Source of the DNA: Bathynomus jamesi
Lineage: Eukaryota; Arthropoda; Malacostraca; Isopoda; Cirolanidae
Assembly: GCA_023014485.1 (NCBI GenBank)
Contig: JAJOZX010000923.1
Span: 263,501 to 327,500, forward strand
DNA length: 64,000 nucleotides
Direction: 5' to 3'
The notes under the pieces are model-generated. The model had not been told where the DNA came from, did no database searches, and saw only the letters and a list, made by a program, of their open reading frames with translations. Positions 10,878 through 22,400 of the stretch are shown piece after piece. A program made the position numbers and the translations under genes. Position 1 is the stretch's first letter. Each line of letters opens with the position of its first letter.

Positions 10878-11774
10878 GATACACACAGACAGTGCATGGA
10901 ACAAGGAACTCTTCTGGGAAAATTAAATCCACTATAGTCCGAATAAGTAATGGTAAATGACAAATACCATAGTTTTTCTTTTTCATGATGCTAGCCCGAC
11001 GTGGGCAACGGGTCACTCGCAAAGAGGTCCCATAAATATAGCTTCCCTCACCAGCTATCTGCAAAGCAGACAGGATCCAGCTTTGGGACATGGATCTAGG
11101 GTTTAAAGCAGCCTAGCCCTGCTACATTTAGAACCTCAATATAAGCAAAAGACTCGCTGCCTTCACGTCAGATTGAATACATAAAAGAAAAAGGGGTAAC
11201 TATTATATTTTTAGCCAAAAACCAAAACTTAAACCTCAACTGGTAGAATTGAGCGTCCTTGTTCCATGCACTGTCTGTGTGTATCATAAAAAACTCAGGG
11301 GACCATTCTGAGTTCATTCCCATCTTGAAACGGACATGTTATGTGCCTTGAAAAGTGGACGCTCAATTCTACCAGTTGAGGTTTAAGTTTGGTTTTTGGC
11401 TAAAAATATAATAGTTACCCCTTTTTCTTTTATGTATTCAATCTGACGTGAAGGCAGCGAGTCTTTTGCTTATATTGAGGTTCTAAATGTAGCAGGGCTA
11501 GGCTGCTTTAAACCCTAGATCCATGTCCCAAAGCTGGATCCTGTCTGCTTTGCAGATAGCTGGTGAGGGAAGCTATATTTATGGGACCTCTTTGCGAGTG
11601 ACCCGTTGCCCACGTCGGGCTAGCATCATGAAAAAGAAAAACTATGGTATTTGTCATTTACCATTACTTATTCGGACTATAGTGGATTTAATTTTCCTAG
11701 AAGAGTTCCTTGTTCCATGCACTGTCTGTGTGTATCATAAAAAACTCAGGGGACCATTCTGAGTTCATTCCCAT
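10878..11774. repeat. Large palindrome with 380-bp arms
   Basis: Left arm 10878-11258 and right arm 11357-11736 are almost identical inverted copies, separated by a 98-bp loop. The sequence at 11260-11325 is repeated directly at about 11709-11774, so the right arm and its flank also match the loop. Each arm holds an antisense-symmetric frame starting MSQSWILSALQIAGEGSY, of no recognised family. No transposase motif or standard TIR was seen. It is either an unclassified foldback element or an inverted duplication of a repeat. Confidence 0.85.
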
Positions 11775-11879
11775 GTATATATATATATATATATATATAC
11801 TGGTTCATGTACTGATATAATCACATACCATCAACCATATCACGAACGAAAATCTAATTATTATAAATTACAAATAAAG

Positions 11880-12152
11880 TTGTGTGGGAGCACCATCTAT
11901 GAAGCAACTTTCTCATACGAGGGATGAAATAAAGCTCATTTCCTTATTCTGTATTCTACCGAGGCACACCAAGCTTGAGACACTGTGGCAGAGGGATAAT
12001 ACAGTGCTGGAAATGCTTTGAGAGACCTCGTTGTATTTAAAAAAATAAGGCCTTCTTCGAAATGAAGAATACCAATTCCCGCATTTTCTTTCTCCTCTCG
12101 CCTCCCATGTCATTAGTTTGGATAATCTTACGTCATGACATGACCAATTGTG

Positions 12153-12185
<33 letters not shown>

Positions 12186-12540
12186 TATATGATGAATTTT
12201 TCAATTAAACTGTGAAATAAATAAATGATGCACACCACATGAAATCGCATTTTAATTTTTTTTGTGGGTGTGTATCATACAGTATATACGAGTATATAGT
12301 CTACTTCTAGGTTTATTTTAATGTTCATTTTAACCAACTTTTTTATTTTTGGTTTTAATAATAATAATAATAATGTCCTCAATTTTATTTGTATAAGTAT
12401 AAGAATAAGTACAAGAAATTACCCACCCAGATTCGTCACGTGATTTAGCAAAAGGAAGAACACTTTCCGCATGTTACGTGCCTGTAACCGTCCCCGGATC
12501 TTTTCCTTTAAAGCACCCCCAATTTTTTCTTTTCAATTAG
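11880..12540. other. No gene recognised
   Basis: Mixed sequence with a short TA array (about 12150-12190) and an ATA/ATT-rich part. No TIR or coding motif was identified. Confidence 0.5.
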
Positions 12541-12544
12541 TAAC

Positions 12545-12975
12545 AATTTTTGGTTAGGCTAAGTCGTGATAAATGCAAAAAACTTCACTTTTTTCTACGT
12601 GAAGGTCAAAATATGAAAATAAAAACCCACTCTAATAGACAGAGTTTATTTCCACGACAGTTTCGACGCCCACTGGCATCCTCCTCGTGGAAATAAACTC
12701 TGTCTATTAGACTAAGTCGTGATATTTTCATTAGTTTTAACGAAAATATCACGACTCAACTAGTTAGGTTAATTGAATGCCCGGTTAGGTCAACTGTACG
12801 CCCTTGACAATTGGTTGGGTTAAGTCGTGATATTTTGGTTAAAACTAACGAAAATATCACGACTTAACCTAACCAATCGTCAAGGACGTACAGTTGACCT
12901 AACCGGGCATTCAATTAACCTAACTAGTTGAGTCGTGATAGTTTCGATAAAACTAATAAAAATATCACGACTTAG
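12545..12975. repeat. Foldback repeat with AAGTCGTGATATTTT core
   Basis: Apart from the PLE stub inside it, this stretch consists of inverted copies of TTAGGTTAAGTCGTGATATT and the TTAACGAAAATATCACGACTT complement. An outer layer of GTTAGGTTAATTGAATGCCC and its complement surrounds it. The same core occurs twice in the centre of the MULE foldback at about 26345-26535, so this is probably a piece of a related foldback element. Confidence 0.7.
12572..12711 (-). mobile_element. 140-bp Penelope-like end (pLTR hairpin) with target duplication
   Basis: It shares AAATGCAAAAAACTTCACTT and AAAACCCACTCTAATAGACA with the ends of the PLE dimer at 50851-56361. Its arms CTAATAGACAGAGTTTATTT and the reverse complement enclose the core GGATGCC-AGTG-GGCGTCGAAAC (minus strand). 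Flanks CTAAGTCGTGATA (12559-12571 and 12712-12724) form a 13-bp target duplication. It has no coding sequence. Confidence 0.8.
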
Positions 12976-12984
12976 CATCTTAGC

Positions 12985-14985
12985 TATCTGAAGGCACAGA
13001 TAGAAGGAGAGAAACCGAAGGAGGGCAGTTTCGAAATTAAAGAGTTGTGCCAGACTCTACCAAAAGCTTTCGATTCGTCTAGCGCAATAGCAAAAGTTCC
13101 ACCAAAATTCCGAAAGAAGGATGACCAAGAGTCAGAGAGATATGTAAGAAGATTGCCAGTAGAACGTCACTCACGGAATCCATATTGATGATCTGAAAGA
13201 AGATTGTGAGAAGAAAGGTGTTTAAGAATCTTCCTATTAAGGATAGATTCAAAAACTTTAGAAAGGCAAGAAATCAAAGCAATTGGACGATAGTTGGAAG
13301 GTTGAGAGCGGTCACCCTTCTTTGGGACAGGCTGAATGAAAGCGAACTTCCATTAGGAAGAAAAAGTACCAGATGAGAGACAAAGACGAATGAGTTTGCC
13401 TATGCAGGGAGTCAGCACTGAAGCACAGTTCTTCAGAACAACAGGAGGAACACCATCAGGACCATACGCCTTCCTAGAGTTGAGCCCAGATAGGGCAGAA
13501 AGAACATCTTTGGAAGAGATTCTAATTTCAGCTATAATAACGTCAACGGGGGAAGGAGATGGAGCAACAGCACCGGAATCGTCCATGGTTGAGTTGTAAG
13601 CGAAAGGAGAAGAGACGGCACCTGAGCCGTCAGAATGGAAAAGAGGAGGGAAAGAAAAGGAAGTAAAGTTGTTGAAGAGGTTCTTAGCTAGATGCCAGAA
13701 AGAGAGAGAAGAATTAGAATTGGATACATTTTCACATTCTTGTCGGATGAAGGAATTTTTGGCGAGTCGAAGAACAGATTTTGCACGATTCCGGGCAGAA
13801 ATATAAGCTAAGTGAGAGTCAGGAGTTGGATAGCAACGGTATCTGCTGAAAGCCTCCTCTCTGTTGTGGATAGCATTAGAACAAGTAAAATTAAACAAAG
13901 GTTTTTTTGCATTAGTAGTAGGAATAGAATATGGAATGTACGCCTCCATGCCCGAGAGAATCACCTCCGTGATGCGCTCAGCACGCTCAGAAGTGCTCAG
14001 CCACGGAAGCAGTAATCATTCCATGGGAAATCACAGAAGTACTGCCTAAGGGTCTCCTAATTAGCGGCAGCAAAGTGCCAAAGCGCATCCTCTTGGGAGG
14101 ATCCAAAGGCCGAATTGGAGAGATAGGACAGGAACAGATATAAGATTGTGCTCGGAGGAGCCTAACGGAGAGAAAAGTTTCACAGGCTAAGAAGAAGGAT
14201 GAGAGGTAAGAAATAAATTCAGAATGTTGGGCCCATCTCCAAGATGATAGGGAATACGAATAGGGTGTTGTACAATCTGCTCCAGGTCATTTAGGATAAA
14301 AAAGTTGCAAGCTAGTTCATCAGGGATGTTAGGGAAATGGGAGGAAAGCCAAAGGTGGTGGTGAACATTGAAATCTCCTAAAATGGAGATTTCAACAAAG
14401 GAAGAGCGGGAAAGAATGTATTCCACTTTGGAAGTGAGGTAGTCAAAGAATTTTGGATAGTCAGTACAATTAGGAGAAAGTTAAACAGCGCAGATGTATT
14501 TAGTTTGAGATTGGCATGTAAGCCGTAGCCAGAGGGTACAGAATTCGAAAGATTCGAGTTCGAGAATACAAGAACAAGTTAGGTCATTGCGTACATATAC
14601 ACGACATCCACCTTTGGAGTGAAATTGAGTATAGAGAAAGTAAGAGGATACAGAAAAGGGGTTGCTGTCAGTCGTCCCAGTCACCTGAGTTTCAGTGAGG
14701 AAAAGAAGATGAGGTTTATAGGAGAGGTGGTGTTCAACAGATTAAAAATTTGAGAAAAGGCCACGAATGTTGCATAAGTTTAAGAAAAGTGAATCAGACA
14801 GAGGCCCAGAACATCTCGAATGGGCGGTACCAGATCGAACCCCGCTGGCCGGGTCTGCGTTCCCGATATCGCCAGCGGGGGAGCCAGAAGTGGGGACATT
14901 TATGGTCACCTCCACCGGACTCCGAAGCTCGTACAGTTGATGCCTTTTATTTTTTTTTAAATTTTGAAAAGATTATGTAGTAAGA
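12985..14985 (-). pseudogene. Jockey-like LINE ORF2 relic
   Basis: Read on the minus strand, the 5' part (about 14985-14190) gives apurinic-type endonuclease segments: KGGCRVYVRNDLTC, then [17 protein letters not shown]. After a linker, 13964-13353 gives the start of reverse transcriptase with RKAYGPDGVPPVVLKNC. Beyond it, in shifted frames, come PVPKKGDRSQPSNYRPIAL-like and DESKAFGRVWH motifs. Several frameshifts and stops break it. It ends near 12985 at the foldback repeat, so the YADD part and 3' end are missing. It is an old non-LTR retrotransposon remnant. The clade is inferred from motif style. Confidence 0.82.
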
Positions 14986-14999
14986 TGCATGCACAAATC

Positions 15000-15440
15000 T
15001 CTGCGTGAATTTTAAATGACCTTGGAATTGTTCTGTTGATAAGGACTTGTAGAACTCCACTAAATCACCCTCCTTAAATTTGTCCTTCAACACATTGTTA
15101 CACTGTAGTTCAATTACTTCTATTTATAGTTCGATTTTTGCATCATTTAGATCAACTGCAAAAGGGTTTTCAAATAAACGAATTTGACTGGTATGTGTAG
15201 ATAAATCTTTACATCTGTCATTAAAGTTATCTTACAGTAATTCGTGATACTGCGGCAAAGAGTGAGTGCCGTACGTCTAGCAGGAAGCTGGTCCCAGTAT
15301 GGCGATGCCTGATGTTTAGATAAGAAATACTGTATTTTCTGAAGAATGATAAAAAAATAAAAGTAGTTGGTATTAAGTTGGGCCAGAAGAAATGGTTTGG
15401 CATGCCGGATCCGGTCCGCGGGGCGTATTTTGGACACCCC
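15000..15440. other. No gene; possible hAT end at 15443
   Basis: No credible coding sequence. Read from 15443 leftwards on the minus strand, CAGGGGTGTCCAAAATACG resembles a hAT terminus, but no matching opposite end was found. Confidence 0.35.
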
Positions 15441-15699
15441 TGCTCTAAAAAATTAATTATTCTAACTTAATCTAACCCTACAATATACTTGTTCACAGAG
15501 TATCAAGTCCATCCGATGTCACGAACTGGTAACCGCTAGTCCGCGGACCACCTAGGGAAAAAATAACTCTAGTCCAACTCTCTCCTTCACCAAACCCCAT
15601 TCATGATTTGAGTGTAAATGTGTGCGTTACTTTTGGGAGGATGTATGTTATAATAGCTTTAAGTACAGTATAATAATAACCAATGAGAAGGTCCAGGAA

Positions 15700-15845
15700 C
15701 TAGCACAGCGCTCAAGCCAACTAATGCGGCCCATTGTTCCAACTCCTGGATCATTATTACCAGTACCATCGGGAATCGAACCCTCGACCTCAATATCTGC
15801 ACTTAGTTTATAGGTAGAGGTGACACCCACTAAGCTACGGACGCT
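15700..15845 (-). mobile_element. tRNA-like SINE head
   Basis: The minus strand shows GTCCGTAGCTTAGTGGGTGT (A-box-like) and GAGGGTTCGATTCCCGATGG (B-box-like). The spacing is longer than in a normal tRNA. No further copy was identified here. Confidence 0.5.
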
Positions 15846-16204
15846 GACAAGTATATAGAACAATATTTTCAAAATAATTTGACGAGCATTTATTCAATAT
15901 AAACTTTAATTAATTTCAAAGTGAGACGTAATTGGGTAACTTAATATCTGACGTTTTTTTAGCAAGTTTCGTAACAGTTTTACGTGGGGACTGAACCTTT
16001 ACCCTAGCAACGAAGACCCAAAGAAACATCTAAATGAAATCTGCAAGAAGTCCGACCTGAGACTCCAACCCATAACTTTTGATTAACAGTTTGACGCTGT
16101 ACCATTAAACTAAACTAATGTGACAGGTAATTTACAAACTTAATACAGGTATTTGTATTACTGTAATTCATTTATGTAATTAAACTTTAACTTTCAAGAA
16201 CTTT

Positions 16205-16206
<2 letters not shown>

Positions 16207-16299
<93 letters not shown>
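16207..16299. repeat. (TA)n(CA)n compound microsatellite
   Basis: Two TA tracts split by a CA tract, ending in CA against the terminus of the MITE at 16302. Confidence 0.95.
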
Positions 16300-16301
<2 letters not shown>

Positions 16302-16303
<2 letters not shown>

Positions 16304-16527
16304 GGGTGATTCAAAAGTCAGGTTACATATTGAAATACTGTATTATGTAATGATACAGAGGAATAGTCACATCACATGTTCGATATGGCCACCGTTAACG
16401 GCAATGCACTTGTGCAGCTAGCTAGGAATATCACATCAATGCGCTCCTCCTTCGATAACATCTCATAACTCATTTACCTGCAAAGAAACAGAAAAGCCCT
16501 ATGTAACCTGACTTTTGAATCACCCTG
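16302..16527 (-). mobile_element. 226-bp mariner-type MITE, copy 2
   Basis: Reverse-orientation copy of 3612-3837, the same length and almost identical, with termini CAGGGTGATTCAAAAGTCAG. The left flank is CA rather than TA; the right side is TA. It abuts the Tc1 copy at 16530 and may have replaced that copy's outermost bases. Confidence 0.87.
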
Positions 16528-16739
16528 TATTTGTTATATTCGTCCTTATCTTTTGTACAATGCATACGATAGTTATGAAAATTTTATCGTGCGTTTAGAA
16601 AAATTAAACAAATAAAAAAATTAGTTTAACTCCAACATATAATGTAAAACATCAAAGAATTTGAGGAATATAAAAAAAAATTTAAAATTTAAAGGTTTTC
16701 GTACAGTTACTTGCAAAATTATTTAATACTTTGTGCGTC

Positions 16740-17700
16740 CACCTTTTGTTTGAATTACTTCCATGATTCGTTTTGGGTATTTTTCTACAAAGTTTCAACA
16801 TCTCTCAGTAGAAATTTTAGGTCATTCTTCTAAAGAAAATTGTTGCAATTCATTCAGATTCGAAGGGTTTCTCTCGCGGACACCTCCTTTCAAATCAAAC
16901 CATAAATTCGCGATTAAATTAAGATAAGCGCTTTAACTGGGCCACTCGAGAAGTTTCAAATTCTTTTGTTGAAGCCATTTCATGGCGCTCTTACTTTTAT
17001 GTTTTGGATCATTATCTTTTTACAGTACCCACTTGCGACCCATTCGTAACTTCCGAGCTGAAGGCAATACATTTTCTTCTAAAATTTCCCGATATTTCTT
17101 CGAATTCAAGATTTCACTGATGGCAACAAGCTTTTCTTGACCAGAAGCACTAAAACATCCCCAAAGAAACAAACTACTACCACCATACAGTATTTAACCG
17201 TAGGAAGGATGTTTTTTCCTCGAATGCATTATTTGATTTTCGCCAAACATACCTTTGATCGTTGTTCCCGAATAATTCAATTTTGGCCTCATCTGTCCAG
17301 ACAACTTTCTTCCAGAATGCAAATCCATCATTTTCACGAACCTTGGTGGACTTTAAACGAACTTCTTTGTGCGCGCAGAGGTTTTCTTTGTGCAATTCTT
17401 CCATGCAGAATTCTTACTCAATATACGACGTACAGTAGAGCGATAGACATCGATCTTAGACAGTTTTAATGTTTGGCAAATATCATCCGCAGTTACTCGT
17501 GGATTCGTAGCAGCCATTCTATCAATCCGTCTAGCTGTACGTTCTGAAATCTTGCAAGGTCGTCCACACCTTGATAGAGTTTTGATTGTTCCAAACCCTT
17601 TCCATTCTTTATAGCCGTAGCAACCGTCGTAAATGGGATTCAAAGTTCTTCCGCTATCTTCTTCCTATAACTCTTTCCAGACTCGTGTGCTACAACAACA
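16740..17700 (-). pseudogene. Tc1-like transposase remnant
   Basis: The N-terminal part (17353-17643) has the homeodomain-like segment SRCGRPCKISERTARRID and TADDICQTLKLSKIDVYRST. The next part (17177-17404) has VVWTDEAKIELFGNNDQRYV, the first catalytic Asp region of Tc1 transposases. Downstream in other frames come WVL*KDNDPKHKS and EWPS*SAYLNLIANLWFDLK. These correspond to the QQDNDPKH and WPSQSPDLNPIENLW motifs, with the Asp of SPD and the Glu of PIE replaced. Frameshifts, stops and lost catalytic residues make it inactive. Confidence 0.85.
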
Positions 17701-17810
17701 GATCCCTTAAGATCTGTACGCAGCTCTTTACGACGACGACCTATTGCTTACTAATGACGAGTCATCTATCTTCCATGAAAATTCATAGAAAAAATTCTAA
17801 AATTCAGGGT

Positions 17811-18112
17811 TGTTAACAGTCTCTAATCAATAAACAGCCAACTACGAGTACTTAGAAAAATTTTAAATTCTTCAAGCCTAAGGTGGACGCACAAAGCAAT
17901 AAATAACTTTTTAAATGTATGAAAACTTTTGCATTTTAACTTTTTTATTTTCTTCACATTCTTTGAAGAAAGTTAAAATGCAAAAGTTTTCATACATTTA
18001 AAAAATTATTTATTACTTTGTGTGTCCACCTCAGGCTTGAAGAATTTAAAATTTTTCTAAGTACTCGTAGTTGGCTGTTTATTGATTAGAGACTGTTAAC
18101 AACTCTGAATTT
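17811..18112. repeat. Inverted repeat inside the Tc1 copy
   Basis: Arms of about 145 bp (17811-17955 and 17963-18112) mirror each other around a short TTCTTCACATTC centre. They share the motif CACAAAGCAATAAATAA, similar to the other Tc1 end near 16720. Probably an inverted duplication of one transposon end. Confidence 0.8.
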
Positions 18113-18253
18113 TAGAATTTACATTATACGTTGAAGTTAAATTAATTTTTTTTATTTGTTAAAATTTTCGAAACGAAAGATAAGGACGAGTATATAACAA
18201 AGATTTCTTTGTACGAATACTTATGAGCGCCACTGGATATATATACATATATA

Positions 18254-19007
18254 CAGGGTGGGCCGTAAGTTTCCATACATAGGAAAAAAAAATTTTTTAT
18301 GGACAACCATTTTTATTTATATAATATGCTCTACATGGTTGCCATTGTTTTGAAAACACATTTCAATACGTGTTCCCCACTGTTGATGAACACGCATTAG
18401 CACAGTTGACGTTATGCTTGTAATGGCGTTGGTGATACGTTCCTTTAGATGATTTATGTCTCGTATCTTTTCCTGATACACCATGGCCCTCAAGTGCCCC
18501 CAAAGATAGAAATCAAGGGGGGTGAGATCTGGGGATCTGGGAGGCCACTCCACAGGACCACGCCGACCAATCCAAGCATCCGGAAACTGCTGATCCAAAT
18601 ACCGACGCACGTGAAGACCATAATGAGGTGGAGCTCCATCTTGCTGGAAGTAAACTGGGAAGTTACCTTCCTCGTTTAGCAGGGATGGGAAAATCTCTTC
18701 TTGCAACATGTTAAGATACCTTTCGGCATTAAGATTTCCACTGACAAAATTGGTCCAATAATTCTGTCACCCCATATCCCGGTCCACACCATCACTTTAC
18801 CGGCACCTTGCATCTTCGTCGGACTCAGCCAGTTAGGGTTAGCATTACTCCAATAACGTATGTTTTGCCGATTAACCTCTCCATTGACGTAAAAATTTGC
18901 TTCATCAGTAAACAAGATCTTACGTCAAACGCATATTCTTAGGGTATCTGAAACATAAAAACAAACGTTTAATTTTTCCTATGTATGGAAACTTACGGCC
19001 CACCCTG
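18254..19007 (-). mobile_element. DD41D mariner-type transposon, deleted
   Basis: Termini CAGGGTGGGCCGTAAGTTTC match at both ends. TA flanks them at 18252-18253 and 19008-19009. The element is only 754 bp and keeps the catalytic C-terminal half of the transposase. Confidence 0.9.
18317..18915 (-). pseudogene. DD41D transposase, catalytic half only
   Basis: 18676-18915 carries [21 protein letters not shown] (first Asp). After a frameshift near 18680-18730, 18317-18709 carries VYFQQDGAPPHYGLHVRRYL and RSPDLTPLDFYLWGHLRAM. Forty-one residues separate the second and third Asp, as in the copies at 844 and 9657. The DNA-binding N-terminus is absent: the sequence goes from about 18915 straight to the right terminus. 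It could not act alone. Confidence 0.87.
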
Positions 19008-19192
19008 TATATATATATATATATATATATCTTATTTCCTGTTCGGTCCTAATTTTTTTAGTTTTTAAATTTAATGTTTAATTAATTGTGTCGGTTATTA
19101 CCTTGATCAACATTATACTTTTTTTGGAATTTATCTCCTGCCAATAAAGCTTATCATATATGCTAATAAAGCTTATCATTATGATTTTCATC

Positions 19193-19245
<53 letters not shown>
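19193..19245. repeat. (TA)n microsatellite
   Basis: TA tract ending at AGGGTGTCCCATAAATCCTG, which resembles a mariner-type terminus without a matching partner. Confidence 0.9.
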
Positions 19246-19247
<2 letters not shown>

Positions 19248-19489
19248 GGTGTCCCATAAATCCTGCCCCAAAGGTTAATATCATGTTGTGCATTATGGGA
19301 CAAGACTTTTGGAACACCGAATTGAGCTGAGAAGGCGGAACAATCTGGATAGTGAAGGTAGTGAAGAGGAGAAAAGACAGAAAACAAAGTGCACACATCC
19401 ATTCACACAAGCATGCAGTTGAACAAGCACCCCCCCTCCCCCACCATGGCTAAATTCCACACTTACGGTACTTCATGCGCCATGCGCAG

Positions 19490-22400
19490 TAGGGCGGATC
19501 GAAAATGAGGTTTTTAAACTTTTTTTCGAAATTCAAATATGGCTAGTGCGGAAAATATGTGGGTGCTATAGATAATGACTGTGCATAAATATTAGTCCTG
19601 CGAAATTATATCTTCAGGTGCCACAAAGCCGTCGAAAAAAGTGAAATATAATGATTTTCTTATATTCTGCATTAGTACAATAACTGAAACTTACTTGTTA
19701 TTATTATATATTAAGTGTTCCAATAACCAAAATAGTTACTGAATTACGCAGCTCTTAGTTTATTTAGATCAATGTTCTTTTGATTAATGATCTAAATAAT
19801 CCAGAACTCACCACGAGGAGGTGGCTGCGTGTCGAGCTCCACCCATGCCCTCCCAACCATTCATCCTTGCGCATGTTTTTTTCTATTAACGTTTTATTTA
19901 AACTTTATATTCAGCTTTACTTTCGAATGATGGCATTTTTTTACGTGACTGAAGTGTTGATCTTATGAAGCCATCTCGCGCGTTCAATCCAAATACTTTT
20001 GATGATGCTTCAGTCACTAATTTTACCATTCTTTCTACTACTTGTGTATGACAAGGGAATTTCTCGAATGGAGGGGTACTCTTGTTTTCTATGAATTCTT
20101 CAATCTCATTTTCTGTCAGGTGTCTTGTCACAGGTGGTTCAGTGACAATGCATTTTTGCCAATTAATTAAATCAGTATAATCAGTAGCTTCAAATTGAAT
20201 AACAGGTACTGTGAAACGCCTCACAACTTTTTCCTTGTTTGTTTGCCTTGCTTTCTTTATTCGCCTCCACGCTAATTCTCTTATGGCGCTGCGGTCATCA
20301 TGAATCATTGATGCTAGAATATTTTCTGGATTTGCAAAAAATGCATTTCTTTGTATGACAGGGTTTACAATATCCTTTACTTCGTCATTCAGTGTTCTTG
20401 TTAGTTCAATAGTTTTGAAAACATGTTTTGAGCCATTGACAAAAGACGTACTTTGCTTAGAAAACCACATTGGGATGTAGACCTTCATTATAAAAGAAGC
20501 AATGTTCATGAGGTTCTCAGATGGACTTACAGTTGAAACGTATAGACGAAGCAAACGATTTGCTGTAGTCAGCCATCGTGAATGTGCCATTTTGCCTGGA
20601 CTACGATGAGCAAGATCTGGAGAGCAATATCCCTTTGTTATGGCCTGATGAATATCAATTAGATATTTTTGGTCGGTGCTAAGATCTTCACAGTCTACAG
20701 TTGGTTCCTCAGCATCAATCCTTTCAAACTCGACAATAGGAAGACTCTCACAGTTCTCTAATTCCCTGCCAATAGGACCGATGAATCCGCGGGGGCCAGA
20801 TCTTTTTCCATCCAGCTTTGCAACTAAATGGCGTAATGGCAATTCATTGGCATGGAGCTGGCACACTAAATGTTGAACTGGCTTCTTCAGCTTCAATTCT
20901 ATAAGCCTTATAACGCCTCCCTTTTCTCCAGTGTTGACTGCTGCACCATCGCATCCAATGGCAACAAGGTTTTCCAGGTTCATGTCATTATTTCCAATAT
21001 ACTCAAACATTCCTTTACATATTTCTTCAGCTGATCCAGAATTCACAGAATAATGGCCCAAATAATCTGAACCAGGTTCTCTCACTAAAGTGATATGTTC
21101 TTCTGTTACCTTCTTCTGATATACTATGGACTCTTTTTTTTCTTGGAAGAGTGTAGAATCTTTTCGACCATCAAAATAGATTCCTCTGATTGGGACCTGA
21201 TTTTGATCTTTCATAATTTCTGATCTCTTCTTTTGTCTTTCTCTTCTGATTTTACTCCTATTCACTACTTCAGATGTATTGTCAATAGAAACTTCTCCAA
21301 TATCTTGCAATACTGCACAAACAATGAATGCTGCAGCTCGATCTGAAACTGCAGTCCTGTCACAAGCAGTAGCCACTGAAGGTAGATTTGTAGTTTTCCT
21401 TTTCTTGAATAATTGTTCTTCAGGTTGTTCGAGTTTTCTCTTCGAGCTAACTGGCTCTGGAAATGTATCGTCTGATATTTCGCCAGATTCACTTTCACTA
21501 TTTGATGTCGATGATGATAATTCAACATTTGTATCCTGCAATTTCTCCTGTGAAGATTCTTTGGTGAGCCTCACAGCTTCTTTTTGCTTTCTTAGCAACG
21601 TAGATGCTTTTTTCTTTGAGAGTGTACTATCTACTCTATCAATAAACAGTTTTCTTTCACTCCTTTGATCTAAGAGGAACGTCACTTCTTCCTTTGGAAC
21701 CGTTTTTTTCTTTGGGACAAGAACATTGTGTTAGTACTTTGCACTTGCACGCTGCAATGTCAAAAAGTTTCGTGTGTGCTTCTTTTTGAACATATCAATC
21801 TTTGCTTTGTAAGCTTCAGAATTTTTTCTGCTTTGGTATGGCTTCATAATGACACGATACTTTTCGTGGTAGCTTCTGAACATTGTTTCAATTCGCCTGT
21901 CTGACAGAATTGGGACGGAAGCACTTTCCCAAATTGTTTTCAATTTATCAACAACTTGTTCTAATATTTGAGATATTGAAGGATCTTTATTAGTATTCTG
22001 TTTCAAATCGTTTCTTACAAACAAGTAATATTTAAAAACTCCTTCGTATGTAGGAAGATTCCTGTGCCACAAATCTTCCCCATACCAAACATGGGGCACT
22101 CAGTTGAGGCCCTGGTTGATTTTGCACAAACTCGAGACATTTTGAAAGTATACAAATCTGAAAAAGAAAGAGCTAATATCAATTATACGTTAATTTCAGT
22201 TAATAGTACATGGCAAACTTAGGGCAACACAATACAGAAATGCAAAATATATAAGAAATATAGTTTAGACTATCTGAGTAACGCCAACAACAGAACACCC
22301 ACCTGCTACGAGAGCGACAGCTACACTGAACCGAGGTACTCACGTGACAGCTGAGTGAGCTGACTATAGAAAACTGTTTTTAGAGAATAGAAACTTTTTT

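Larger units (their letters stand above)
16530..18236 (-). mobile_element. Tc1-like transposon, decayed
   Basis: The ends share TTATATTCGTCCTTATCTTT-type sequence with a right terminus GAGCGCCACTGGA at about 18236. The left copy lacks the outermost bases, where the 16302 MITE sits. A separate end fragment of the same family is at 46230-46420. It encloses a broken Tc1 transposase and a palindromic 5' region. Confidence 0.8.

Noticed and set aside
19898..22099. Intron between the N-terminal and main frames of copy A
   Set aside because: The two are in the same frame, separated by a single TAA with no good donor site; a nonsense mutation is simpler.
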